A stretch of 6,816 nt of DNA. Source: an uncultured Paracoccaceae bacterium. Lineage in GTDB: Bacteria; Pseudomonadota; Alphaproteobacteria; Rhodobacterales; Rhodobacteraceae. Numbering within the stretch: the stretch's first letter is position 1; each line of letters begins with the position of its first letter. Position numbers and translations under genes: made by a program. The stretch spans positions 1-6,816 of the forward strand of contig CALEZJ010000173.1 of NCBI GenBank assembly GCA_937927885.1, in the 5' to 3' direction. This document shows positions 1-6,594 of the stretch, in pieces. The notes under the pieces are model-generated. The model did not search any database. It was not told the DNA's origin and worked only from the letters and a program-made list of their open reading frames with translations.

Positions 1-1462
1 CAATGAAGGCGTCGTCGCGGGCATAGACAAAGCCGGTGATCCCGCCGTTTTCCCGCGCATCGGTGGTGGCCTGGCTCAGCGCGTCCTCGGCACTGTCGCA
101 GTCGATCACGAACCCGATCGGGCCAAAACGCTCCTCGGCGTAAAGGTCGCGCGCATCCTTGCCTACCTGGACCAGAAGCGGCGTCGCGGTGCGTGCGTCG
201 GGGTATTCGGGATGCGCATAGGGTCGGCTTTGCAGCAGCACACGGCCTCGCTCGACAGCCTGCCCGTGCACCCAGTCGATCAAGGCCAGTGTCTGCGGCG
301 ATTGCACGGCAGCAAGGATCATCCCGGCGCGGCGTGGGTCGGCGGTCAGCGCCGCGATGGCGCCAGCCAGTTTCGCGGCAACGTCACCCCGCGAGACCGG
401 TCCCTGCGGCGTGTCTATCACGGGTGGAAGGTAGAGGTTCTGTGGCGAGGTGCACATTTGAGCCGAGAACAGGCACATCGTTGTGGCCAGTGACCGGATG
501 GTCGCATCGAGGTCGTCTGACCCCGCCAGAACCACGGTGTTGCAGCCCGAGGTTTCGGAAAAGGCGATGGCGGGATAAGCGTTTGCCTCGACCCATTGGC
601 CAAAGCGGGCCGAACCGGTGAAATCCACGATGGCGCAAGCGGGGTGCTTGATCAGCACCTTGCCCAGCGGATCGGCCAGGCTGTCGACGCAAAGCGTCAC
701 CAGATTGGGGTCAAATCCGTGCTCTTCCAGCACATGACGCAGTGCCCGCACTGTCAGTGCCATCGGCAACACGCTGGCAGGATGTGGCTTCACGATCACC
801 GCATTGCCGGTGGCAAGGCTGGCCATGATGCTGGGCCACGCGTTCCAGGTCGGAAAGCTGGCGCAGGTGAAGCAGACCGCAACGCCACGCGGGACCAGGC
901 GATAGGTCTTTTCCAGCGTGATGTCCGACGAGCCGAAGCGGCGTGCCCAGTGCGCCTGCGGAGCGATGCTGCGCATGGCCTGTTCGGCATAGACCAGCGC
1001 CTCGATCGCGCGGTCCAGCGCGTTCACCCCCGACCCCGCATAAGCCATGTTCAGGCTCTGCCCTGCGGTGTGCATCACGGCGTGGACCATCTCGAACAAA
1101 TAGTGGCGATAGATCGCATCCAGCGCGGCCATCAGCACTCGAAGGCGGGCGTCGATCCCTGCCGAGGCCCAATCGGGAATTGCGGCCTCTGCGGCCGCAA
1201 AAAGTGCGTCGGGGTCGGATCGCGGATAGGTGATACCCAGCGGGGTCTGTGTATAGGGCGAGACCTCCTCGCCCACGGCGCCGATGATGCCGGGTTGCAT
1301 CAGCACAAAGGGACGGCCCAGATGCGCCTCAAACCGGGCCTGACCTTCAGCCCGCGCAAGGTCCGCGTCGGGGTATTGCGTCGGCATCTCCGGAAAAGGC
1401 GACCAGCATTCGCGGGTCTCGCAGGCCTGACGCGCCCGGGCTAGGGTGGAAAGGTCCAGCAT
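1..1462 (-). CDS. PaaN-type aldehyde dehydrogenase (phenylacetic acid degradation protein PaaN family), 3' end cut by window edge
   Basis: The visible part is 487 residues with no stop before the window edge; PaaN proteins of the single-domain type run to about 550, so roughly the last 60 are missing. It is an aldehyde dehydrogenase-fold enzyme expected to oxidise an aldehyde with NAD(P) in the cytoplasm. Visible motifs in order: FTCASFPTWNAWP around 198-210 (N207 in the place of the oxyanion-hole Asn), VIVKPHPAS with K225 (cofactor-binding Lys), FTGS at 281-284, FSETSGCN with E303 (general-base Glu position), QMCTSPQN with catalytic C337, and EERFGP at 443-448. The N-terminal part is longer than in ordinary aldehyde dehydrogenases, and the ETSGCN and QMCTSPQN wording is typical of PaaN. 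The start ATG overlaps the preceding stop by one base (TGATG) and has GGAGG at 1468-1472, five bases upstream. It is last of the four visible operon genes, after two C=C-cleaving oxygenases, so an aldehyde made by those enzymes is the likely substrate (inference). No other phenylacetate gene is visible. The family call is firm; the substrate is unknown. Confidence 0.9.
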   Translation of the reverse strand, partial: MLDLSTLARARQACETRECWSPFPEMPTQYPDADLARAEGQARFEAHLGRPFVLMQPGIIGAVGEEVSPYTQTPLGITYPRSDPDALFAAAEAAIPDWASAGIDARLRVLMAALDAIYRHYLFEMVHAVMHTAGQSLNMAYAGSGVNALDRAIEALVYAEQAMRSIAPQAHWARRFGSSDITLEKTYRLVPRGVAVCFTCASFPTWNAWPSIMASLATGNAVIVKPHPASVLPMALTVRALRHVLEEHGFDPNLVTLCVDSLADPLGKVLIKHPACAIVDFTGSARFGQWVEANAYPAIAFSETSGCNTVVLAGSDDLDATIRSLATTMCLFSAQMCTSPQNLYLPPVIDTPQGPVSRGDVAAKLAGAIAALTADPRRAGMILAAVQSPQTLALIDWVHGQAVERGRVLLQSRPYAHPEYPDARTATPLLVQVGKDARDLYAEERFGPIGFVIDCDSAEDALSQATTDARENGGITGFVYARDDAFI

Positions 1463-1866
1463 CAGCGCCTCCACTGCAGGCGGTGATGACGGGGACCTTC
1501 CTGAGCCGACAGGGTCAGGTCGGAGCCCCGAAGATCCACCCGGCGTACCTGTTCGGAACCGACGAAATCGGGGTTCAACGACTGGCTGACGGAATGGACA
1601 ACGACCGTGATGCCGTCGCGCTGTTCGATCCGCCAGCGCCCGGCATAATGGAAATAGCTTTCAAACGCCGCCAACCGTTCAGCGTCCGGTGCCTTGCGCG
1701 GATTGCCACTGGACCAGCGCGGACGCCCGGCGCGGGCGATGCAGGCCGACATTCCTCCATCTGCGGTATAGTGCAGGAGCCCCGTCGCATCCGGGCCGAA
1801 AGGATGGTTGAGACGCCCGTCGTCCTCGATCTCCCAAGCCACCAGATGCCAGGTCCCCTCCAGCAT
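1462..1866 (-). CDS. Lipocalin-like domain protein (Lipocalin_5 / PF13924 type)
   Basis: A 134-residue protein that matches the lipocalin-like family over its whole length, as I recall the family pattern. It opens with LEGTWHLVAWEIEDDG (2-17), followed by PFGPDATGLLHYTADGGMSACIAR (22-45), an aromatic AAFESYFHYAGRWRI strand region (66-80), HSVSQSLNPDFVGSEQVRRV (91-110) and a final LQWRR. These are the beta strands of a small barrel that in this family is thought to hold a hydrophobic ligand. There is no signal peptide or membrane segment, so it should be cytoplasmic. The start at 1866 overlaps the stop of the upstream oxygenase by one base and has AGGTGG four bases upstream. An ATG one codon earlier (1869) gives a four-base ATGA overlap and cannot be excluded. 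The open frame continues to 1938, but that extension lies inside the oxygenase gene and looks non-coding. Sitting between the oxygenases and the aldehyde dehydrogenase, it may bind or process an apolar intermediate. No catalytic residues can be named. Confidence 0.85.
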   Translation of the reverse strand: MLEGTWHLVAWEIEDDGRLNHPFGPDATGLLHYTADGGMSACIARAGRPRWSSGNPRKAPDAERLAAFESYFHYAGRWRIEQRDGITVVVHSVSQSLNPDFVGSEQVRRVDLRGSDLTLSAQEGPRHHRLQWRR

Positions 1867-3350
1867 CATGCCACCTGTGCCGCGCGCAATTGATCCTCGC
1901 GCACCCAGCAGGAATGGAACCCGTGCGGCACGCGGCACGGCAGGATCACGCGGGCAACCGGACCCTTGGCAATGTCCTGCGCCGGGGTGACCCAGACCTC
2001 GGACCGGTTTTCACGCCCGTTCCAGACAAAGCCGACGACATAGCCATCGTCCTCGTCGGTGGCGCCGTCGCGCGGGGCAAAGGGTGCCTCAGAAAACCAG
2101 AATCCCTCGCCCGGGTGATAGGCCAATGCGGCGCCGGTGTGCAGATCGTACTTCACCAGCCCCGCGAAATGCGGCTGCTCCAGCGTGCGCGGACGGCCCA
2201 TCAGGACGTTATAGGTCCAGCGGTTCTTGCGTCCCTGCCAGGCAGTGTTGATCATCGGGAATTCGGTGTTGAGGATGTCGTCGACGATCCCCTCGCGGGT
2301 GGCGCCGGTGGTCAGGTTCATACGCCACTGATACATTTCATAATCAGTGCCCTGTGTGCCGATGGTGAACAGCAAGCGCTGCACATCCAGCCCACCGTCA
2401 TAGCCGCGCGGCATCGCATAGGGCGTGCCCAGCATGACGATTTCCACCTCGCCCTGCGCGTTCACCTCCTCCCAGGCATTCGCCACATGCAGCATGTAGC
2501 GCGGCTTGAAGGCGAACCAGCGGATCTGGTCGGGGGTGCCGTGTCGGGGGATGACCGCATAACGGGTGGGCCAATCCTGATGGAATTCAAGACTGTAGCG
2601 GCCACGCGCCAAAGCCTGCGCATTGTTCACCAGCGGGAAGTCGTGCAGGATGGTGTAATTCGGGGTAATCGCGCAATCATGAGGCAAGCGCGGACCTGGC
2701 AGTTCCACCGGCATGAAAGTCTTCAGCGAGCCATCCGCGCCGATCACCCCGTAATGCATGAACGGGTGACGGTTGCCATAGGCGAAAAACATGAATTCGC
2801 CGGTTGCCTCGTCAACCCGGGAATGGGCCGAGATCTGCAAACCGACCAGGCGCGGATCCTGCTCCAGCTTGCCCAGCGTCTGCAGGGACACCGGATCGAC
2901 GGTATAGACCGAGCCGCCACGATACCACATCGAATACAGCTTGCCGTTGTGGAACTTCACATCGGTGTTCGAGGTGTTCTTCATCGCATCATCGGGCAGC
3001 GCACCCTCGGGCATGCGTTCTTTCAGACCGGGCCAAAGGGACCTGCCCGCGGCGTTCTCGGCCTTTAGCCCGTCGGTTTCTACCCAGCGGTTGCGATAGG
3101 TGGCGGTGCCGTTCTGAAAGCGCACCGAGTGCAGCATACCGTCGCCGTCGAACCAATGGTATTTCCCATGCGGCGCATGCGCGGGAGACGGACCGTTGCG
3201 TACATACATGCCATTCAGATCACTGGGCAGATCACCGATGACCTGCAGATCTTGTGCAACAGTTTCCTGGTTGTTCGGGGCAAACGGCCCAGCCATGCTT
3301 GCGTTTGGGACAAACCAGTCCTGTTCGGCGGGGATGTGATCCAGACCCAT
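1866..3350 (-). CDS. Carotenoid cleavage oxygenase family protein (second copy of tandem pair)
   Basis: A 494-residue non-heme Fe(II) oxygenase of the carotenoid oxygenase (RPE65/CCD) family, complete, with the seven-bladed propeller family's usual length. These enzymes use O2 to split a C=C bond into two carbonyl products. The four iron-binding histidines are all visible: H176 (ISAHSRVD), H224 (RLPHDCAIT), H288 (YMLHVANAWEE) and H479 (VPHGFHSCW). Second-shell acids E363 (NTEFPMIN) and E421 (SEAPFAPR) are also in place. Other family marks are NGMYVRNGP (46-54) and HWFDGDGMLH (65-74). At the site where stilbene-cleaving enzymes carry a substrate-binding Lys, this protein has W142 (YSMWYRGG), which looks more like carotenoid-type members. 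The chosen start is MGLDHIP, two bases after the upstream stop, with a six-G tract at 3357-3362 as ribosome site; the frame extends upstream to 3491 but that part overlaps the neighbour. There is no signal peptide. The family is certain; the substrate (apocarotenoid, phenylpropanoid or other alkene) is not determined. Confidence 0.93.
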   Translation of the reverse strand: MGLDHIPAEQDWFVPNASMAGPFAPNNQETVAQDLQVIGDLPSDLNGMYVRNGPSPAHAPHGKYHWFDGDGMLHSVRFQNGTATYRNRWVETDGLKAENAAGRSLWPGLKERMPEGALPDDAMKNTSNTDVKFHNGKLYSMWYRGGSVYTVDPVSLQTLGKLEQDPRLVGLQISAHSRVDEATGEFMFFAYGNRHPFMHYGVIGADGSLKTFMPVELPGPRLPHDCAITPNYTILHDFPLVNNAQALARGRYSLEFHQDWPTRYAVIPRHGTPDQIRWFAFKPRYMLHVANAWEEVNAQGEVEIVMLGTPYAMPRGYDGGLDVQRLLFTIGTQGTDYEMYQWRMNLTTGATREGIVDDILNTEFPMINTAWQGRKNRWTYNVLMGRPRTLEQPHFAGLVKYDLHTGAALAYHPGEGFWFSEAPFAPRDGATDEDDGYVVGFVWNGRENRSEVWVTPAQDIAKGPVARVILPCRVPHGFHSCWVREDQLRAAQVA

Positions 3351-3352
3351 TC

Positions 3353-4849
3353 TCAGCCCCCCATTGCAGCGCGTGCCAGCACGCCACCGTCGCGGAAATC
3401 CACCCCGTTGGCCCAGCACGAATGCGTGCCGCTGGCCATCTGATGTGGCAATTGCACCCGACAAACGGGTCCTGCGGCGAAATCCTTGCAATCGATCAGC
3501 GCCACCTCGGATTTTCCCGTGGTCTCGTTGATGATGAAGGTCACCAGATAGCCGTCATCCTCGTCCCTGGCGTTGATGCGGGGCGCAAAGGGTGCCTCCG
3601 AGGCGAACTGCCCTTCGGGCAACTGGACCTGCCAGCTCTCGCCGGTTTTCAGGTCGTGTTTGACATAGCCGTTGAAAATGAACCAGCCAGGCACCTGCAC
3701 CGCCGAATAGGCATAGCGATACGGCAGGCCCGCGTATTTCTGGTTGAACATGCCGAATTCCAGTACGCGGTCATCCAGACGCTGTTCGGTTGTCTCGCCG
3801 GTCTCCAGGTTGAACCGCCAGCGATGCAGCTTGGTGCCCATCTTGTACTGGTCGAGATAGGACATCATGCGTTCATAGCCCGGCTTTGCCCCCTCGTAAT
3901 TGGTGGGCATCGGATCTTCCTGGAAATAGCCATCCAGCACGATCTCGTCGCCCTCCTCATAGGCGTTAAGCCAGTGAAGCACGAAGGTCGGCGCGGACTC
4001 GAACCAGCGGATCTGGTCAGGGCTGCCGCGCCGGGGGATAACCGCGAACCGACTGGGCAGATTCTTGTAAAACCGCACGACATGCTTGTCCTGCTTCAGC
4101 GCCTCAGGATCCCAGAACAGCGGAAAATCGTTGAGGATGGCGAAGTTCTTCGTAAAGGCCATGTCGTGCGGCAAACGGGGTCCCGGTAGCGGGATCGGCA
4201 CATAATGCACCAGCCGGTCGTTGCGATCGACCACGCCGTAATGCATGTAGGGCGCCTTTTTCGAGTAGTTGAAGAACAGCAGTTCCCCGGTTTCCTCGTC
4301 AACCTTGGTATGGGCGGAAATCCCGTCCTCGGGCGACCATTCGGGCACCCCGGCCTGATCCAGGGTCAGGGGATCCAGTCGATAGCCTTCGCCGCATTGA
4401 AAATAGGTGGTCAGCGCCTTGCCTGCATGCACCACGACATCGGTGCTGGAAGCGTCCTTCAGCGCGCCATGCGCCCCCCAACCCGGGCGCTGGGACAAAC
4501 CCGGGTCCTCCATCAATCCGGCCCAGAGCCTTTGGCCAGTCTGCATTTCGGCCTCTAGCCCTTTGGTGCGGATAAAACGGTTGCGATATTGTACCTTTCC
4601 ATCCCGAAAGGCCGCCATGTGGATCATGCCATCCCCGTCAAACGGGTGATACCGGCTGAGCGCCTGATGGAGCGGGTTCTGTGTGTTGCGAAGATAGACA
4701 CCATCGATGTCCTTGGGCACTTCTCCCTTCAGCACAACAAGGTCATCGGCGCTGACCTCTTCGTGCAACGGGGTCCAAGGCCCTTGAAGATAGGGGTGAT
4801 CCCCGGGATCAATAGTGCCTTCGAACCGATTGACGATCTCGACCCGCAT
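3353..4849 (-). CDS. Carotenoid cleavage oxygenase family protein (first gene of operon)
   Basis: A 498-residue, complete Fe(II)-dependent C=C-cleaving dioxygenase of the carotenoid oxygenase family and a divergent paralogue of the gene that follows it. Iron ligands are H180 (GISAHTKVD), H228 (RLPHDMAFT), H292 (FVLHWLNAYEE) and H476 (ASGTHSCWA). Second-shell glutamates are E364 (VLEFGMFN) and E418 (SEAPFAPR). The blades also show VYLRNTQNP (51-59) and YHPFDGDGMIH (67-77). Shared segments such as LPGPRLPHD, PDQIRWF and SEAPFAPR show common descent, yet much of the rest differs, so the duplication is old. The position of the stilbene-dioxygenase Lys is Y149 here. The start MRVEIVNRFEG at 4849 is preferred because GAGGAG stands seven bases upstream; upstream in-frame ATGs at 4897 and 4951 lack such a site, and 4897 falls within the predicted -10 element. 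It may work on the same substrate as its partner, on its product, or as a heterodimer with it; lignostilbene dioxygenase subunits are known to form mixed dimers. The substrate is unknown. Confidence 0.93.
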   Translation of the reverse strand: MRVEIVNRFEGTIDPGDHPYLQGPWTPLHEEVSADDLVVLKGEVPKDIDGVYLRNTQNPLHQALSRYHPFDGDGMIHMAAFRDGKVQYRNRFIRTKGLEAEMQTGQRLWAGLMEDPGLSQRPGWGAHGALKDASSTDVVVHAGKALTTYFQCGEGYRLDPLTLDQAGVPEWSPEDGISAHTKVDEETGELLFFNYSKKAPYMHYGVVDRNDRLVHYVPIPLPGPRLPHDMAFTKNFAILNDFPLFWDPEALKQDKHVVRFYKNLPSRFAVIPRRGSPDQIRWFESAPTFVLHWLNAYEEGDEIVLDGYFQEDPMPTNYEGAKPGYERMMSYLDQYKMGTKLHRWRFNLETGETTEQRLDDRVLEFGMFNQKYAGLPYRYAYSAVQVPGWFIFNGYVKHDLKTGESWQVQLPEGQFASEAPFAPRINARDEDDGYLVTFIINETTGKSEVALIDCKDFAAGPVCRVQLPHQMASGTHSCWANGVDFRDGGVLARAAMGG

Positions 4850-4856
4850 GGCCCGG

Positions 4857-4862
4857 CTCCTC
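4857..4862 (-). promoter_or_regulatory. Ribosome binding site deciding the start of the first oxygenase gene
   Basis: On the minus strand the sequence reads GAGGAG, then seven bases, then ATG at 4849. It is the best Shine-Dalgarno match near any of the three in-frame start codons, and the reason for choosing 4849 over 4897 and 4951. Confidence 0.75.
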
Positions 4863-4895
4863 TGCGGCGGCAGGAAAGATACCCTTGTTGAACTC

Positions 4896-4924
4896 ATGTT
4901 TGCCGCAAAAGGGGAATCTGTCAA
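4896..4924 (-). promoter_or_regulatory. Putative sigma-70-type promoter for the oxygenase operon
   Basis: Read on the minus strand, a perfect -35 hexamer TTGACA (4919-4924) is followed by a 17-base spacer and AAACAT (4896-4901), which matches only three of six positions of the -10 consensus. Transcription would start near 4889, giving an untranslated leader of about 40 bases before the ATG at 4849. The position and -35 box are persuasive; the weak -10 could mean an activator is needed. No second convincing promoter is seen between the four downstream genes. Confidence 0.45.
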
Positions 4925-5239
4925 CGATGTTTTCAAGCCCTCTCGGAGCACGTTGGGGCAAGGGAGGCAGCCCGGATGCCGCTACGCCATGCGGGGGCGT
5001 TCGGATCCGATCGAGTGGGGCAACCTGTCAAGGACAGGTGGTCATGCCAAACGGCGCTGCTCTTGACGTGATCCACACTCGTTTCCACGGATCAACTTCG
5101 CGCCTGACGTTCGCTGCCACGGGGAAGAGGGATCAGTGACGGGCTGACAAGAAGGACCAGCCACGGTAACAGGCAACCTGTGTGTCCGCTCAACGCCTTG
5201 CCCTAACGTATTTCCTGCAGGCGGCAGCGATCTGGCGTA
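4925..5239. other. Gene-free intergenic region between lhgO and the oxygenase operon
   Basis: About 315 bases with no credible gene. Open frames here have no family resemblance or good ribosome site. It should contain the transcript end of lhgO and the upstream control region of the oxygenase operon, as both read to the left. No classic terminator (GC stem plus T-run) is visible on the minus strand after 5240. A short ACAGG-CAA-CCTGT hairpin at 5169-5181 and a TGATCC/GGATCA inverted pair at 5069-5094 are present but weak. GCAACCTGT occurs twice (5020-5028 and 5173-5181). Confidence 0.6.
5023..5039. repeat. Perfect 7-bp inverted repeat, possible operator
   Basis: ACCTGTC-AAG-GACAGGT forms a perfect palindrome with a three-base centre. 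It lies about 100 bases upstream of the -35 box of the oxygenase operon, a distance suited to an activator or a looping repressor. No T-run follows on either strand, so it is not a typical terminator. No regulator gene lies in the window, so the partner is unknown. Confidence 0.4.
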
Positions 5240-6433
5240 TCAACGGGACCCCAGAAGCCGATCTGCGATCATTGTTCCGATCGGCAGCGCCGAGGTCGCG
5301 GCGGGCGAGGGTGCATTGCAGACATGCAGCATGCGCGGCGTGTCGAGAAACAGGAAATCGTGCAACATCTCGCCCCCGGCCCCCACCGCCTGCGCCCGAA
5401 TGCCCGGTGCCATCGGTTGCAGGTCGGCCAGTTCCAACGATGGGCAATACCGCTGGCATGCGGCCAGATAGCGACGCTTGAAGAGCGAATTGCCGAGCTC
5501 ATCCAGACCTGGGCGCAGGTTCTGGGCGATGGTGCGCCAGAAACCGGGAAAGACCAGCATCTCGGCCGCATCGCGCAGATTGACCGCGAATTTCGCGTAA
5601 CCCTCGCGCGCAAGGCCCAGCATCGCATTTGGCCCGACGGACATGCTGCCGTCGATCATCGGCGTCAGATGCACGCCCAGAAACGGCAGGCCGGGCTCGG
5701 GGACCGGATAGATCATCGCATGGGCCACTCTGGATCTTTCGGGCCTGAGGCGCCAGTATTCGCCACGAAACGGCACGATGCGGTGGCGGATGCGCAGGCC
5801 CGCCATCCGTGCCACGCGGTCGGATTGTAGCCCGGCGCAAGCCACCAGACGACGCGCGCGCAAGACCCCACCGGGCAGCCGCAGTTCGACATGATCGCCG
5901 CGCTCGACAATCCCCTCGGGCGCCGTGGAAAACCGCAGGTCGGCCCCCTGCCCGCGCAACTCTTCCGCAAGCGCCTCCAGAACGCGCGAATAGGACACGA
6001 TCGCCGCCTCGGGCACCAGAATCCCCTTGAGCCCCGAGATCAGGGGCTCGCGCTCGGCAATTTCAGGCCGGGACAGCAGGCTGGCGGTGATGCCATTCTC
6101 GTCCGCACGGGCGAAGAGGGCATCCAGCCGAGGCACCTCGTCCGTGCGCGTTGCGACAATCAGCTTGCCCCGTTCCTCGAATGGAATACCATGGTGCTGG
6201 CAGAACGCCTTGGTCGCTGCCGCCCCCTCGCGGCACAGCCGGGCCTTCAGGCTACCCGGCGTGTAATAGATACCGGAATGGATCACCCCGGAATTGCGCC
6301 CGGTCTGGTGGCGACCCAGCGAGGCCTCCTTTTCCACCAGGACCAGACTGGCCCCCGGCTGACGCGCCAGCAACGCTCGCGCCGTGGCCAGCCCGACAAT
6401 GCCGCCGCCAATGATGCAGAAATCGTGGATCAT
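5240..6433 (-). CDS. lhgO: L-2-hydroxyglutarate oxidase (LhgO)
   Basis: A 397-residue FAD-dependent oxidoreductase of the DAO family that oxidises L-2-hydroxyglutarate to 2-oxoglutarate, passing electrons to the membrane quinone pool in characterised members. It removes a by-product of 2-oxoglutarate reduction and also serves the glutarate route of lysine breakdown. The N-terminal Rossmann motif is IIGGGIVGLATARALL (7-22), with E34 at the end of the second strand for FAD ribose binding. The family signature GRHQTGRNSGVIHSGIYY (40-57) is nearly textbook LhgO. Further marks are VACAGLQSD (197-205), PFRGEYW (221-227), HLTPMIDG (255-262), VGPNA (266-270), GIRAQ (344-348) and the C-terminal FAD-contact segment APSPAATSALPIG (374-386). 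Length is close to the E. coli protein (about 420). The start at 6433 has AGGAGG five bases upstream; the frame extends to 6724, but the extra 97 codons are arginine/proline-rich and unlike the family. No csiD or lysine gene lies beside it. D-amino acid oxidase is excluded by the signature. Confidence 0.9.
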   Translation of the reverse strand: MIHDFCIIGGGIVGLATARALLARQPGASLVLVEKEASLGRHQTGRNSGVIHSGIYYTPGSLKARLCREGAAATKAFCQHHGIPFEERGKLIVATRTDEVPRLDALFARADENGITASLLSRPEIAEREPLISGLKGILVPEAAIVSYSRVLEALAEELRGQGADLRFSTAPEGIVERGDHVELRLPGGVLRARRLVACAGLQSDRVARMAGLRIRHRIVPFRGEYWRLRPERSRVAHAMIYPVPEPGLPFLGVHLTPMIDGSMSVGPNAMLGLAREGYAKFAVNLRDAAEMLVFPGFWRTIAQNLRPGLDELGNSLFKRRYLAACQRYCPSLELADLQPMAPGIRAQAVGAGGEMLHDFLFLDTPRMLHVCNAPSPAATSALPIGTMIADRLLGSR

Positions 6434-6438
6434 GGGGG

Positions 6439-6444
6439 CCTCCT
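6439..6444 (-). promoter_or_regulatory. Ribosome binding site fixing the lhgO start
   Basis: A perfect AGGAGG on the minus strand, five bases before the ATG at 6433. It supports this start over the longer in-frame extension to 6724. Confidence 0.8.
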
Positions 6445-6450
6445 GCACGC

Positions 6451-6469
6451 ATGCCGAACCGCCCGGCAT
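6451..6469. repeat. Inverted repeat in the lhgO leader, possible operator or hairpin
   Basis: ATGCCG (6451-6456) and CGGCAT (6464-6469) form a perfect 6-bp inverted repeat around a 7-base centre, ending about 17 bases upstream of the lhgO start and next to its ribosome binding site. It could be a repressor site or an RNA hairpin affecting translation. In GC-rich DNA such short symmetry can occur by chance. Confidence 0.3.
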
Positions 6470-6594
6470 TCCGGTGTGATGCACAGCCCTGTCCCGTCTT
6501 GCAAGCATCGGCAGCCCTTGCATGGCGAAGTCTCTCTGGTCACGACGGTGGGTTTCGGGGCAGACTGGGCGCGGGTACAGCGGAGAAACAGGCG

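Larger units (their letters stand above)
6434..6594. other. Divergent intergenic region between lhgO and the secreted-protein gene
   Basis: These 161 bases separate two genes that point away from each other, so they should hold both promoters. On the minus strand TTGCAA followed 17 bases later by CATCAC is a weak candidate for lhgO; on the plus strand no pair of boxes is convincing. Apart from the lhgO ribosome site and the inverted repeat next to it, nothing else is clear. Confidence 0.45.

Noticed and set aside
596..1444. Long plus-strand open frame of 282 codons opposite the aldehyde dehydrogenase gene
   Set aside because: It is a mirror frame of a GC-rich gene: its protein is rich in His, Arg and Gly without any family motif, while the minus strand shows intact aldehyde dehydrogenase motifs.
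1890..4189. Long plus-strand open frames (1890-3068 and 3254-4189) opposite the oxygenase genes
   Set aside because: They read antisense to two oxygenases with complete active sites, show no recognisable domain and have no good ribosome sites.
1..4849. Part of a carotenoid biosynthesis cluster or phenylacetate catabolic cluster
   Set aside because: No crt gene and no other paa gene is visible; the family names alone do not establish either pathway.
4850..4951. N-terminal extension of the first oxygenase to 4951 or 4897
   Set aside because: GAGGAG seven bases before 4849 fits the family N-terminus; the extension overlaps the predicted promoter and has no family similarity.
5023..5039. Rho-independent terminator of lhgO
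   Set aside because: The palindrome lies about 200 bases beyond the lhgO stop and is not followed by a T-run on the minus strand, so a regulatory site is more likely.
4885..5139. Possible small plus-strand gene of 84 codons in the gap
   Set aside because: Its start lies in the leader and promoter of the opposite operon, there is no ribosome binding site, and the product is low in recognisable structure.
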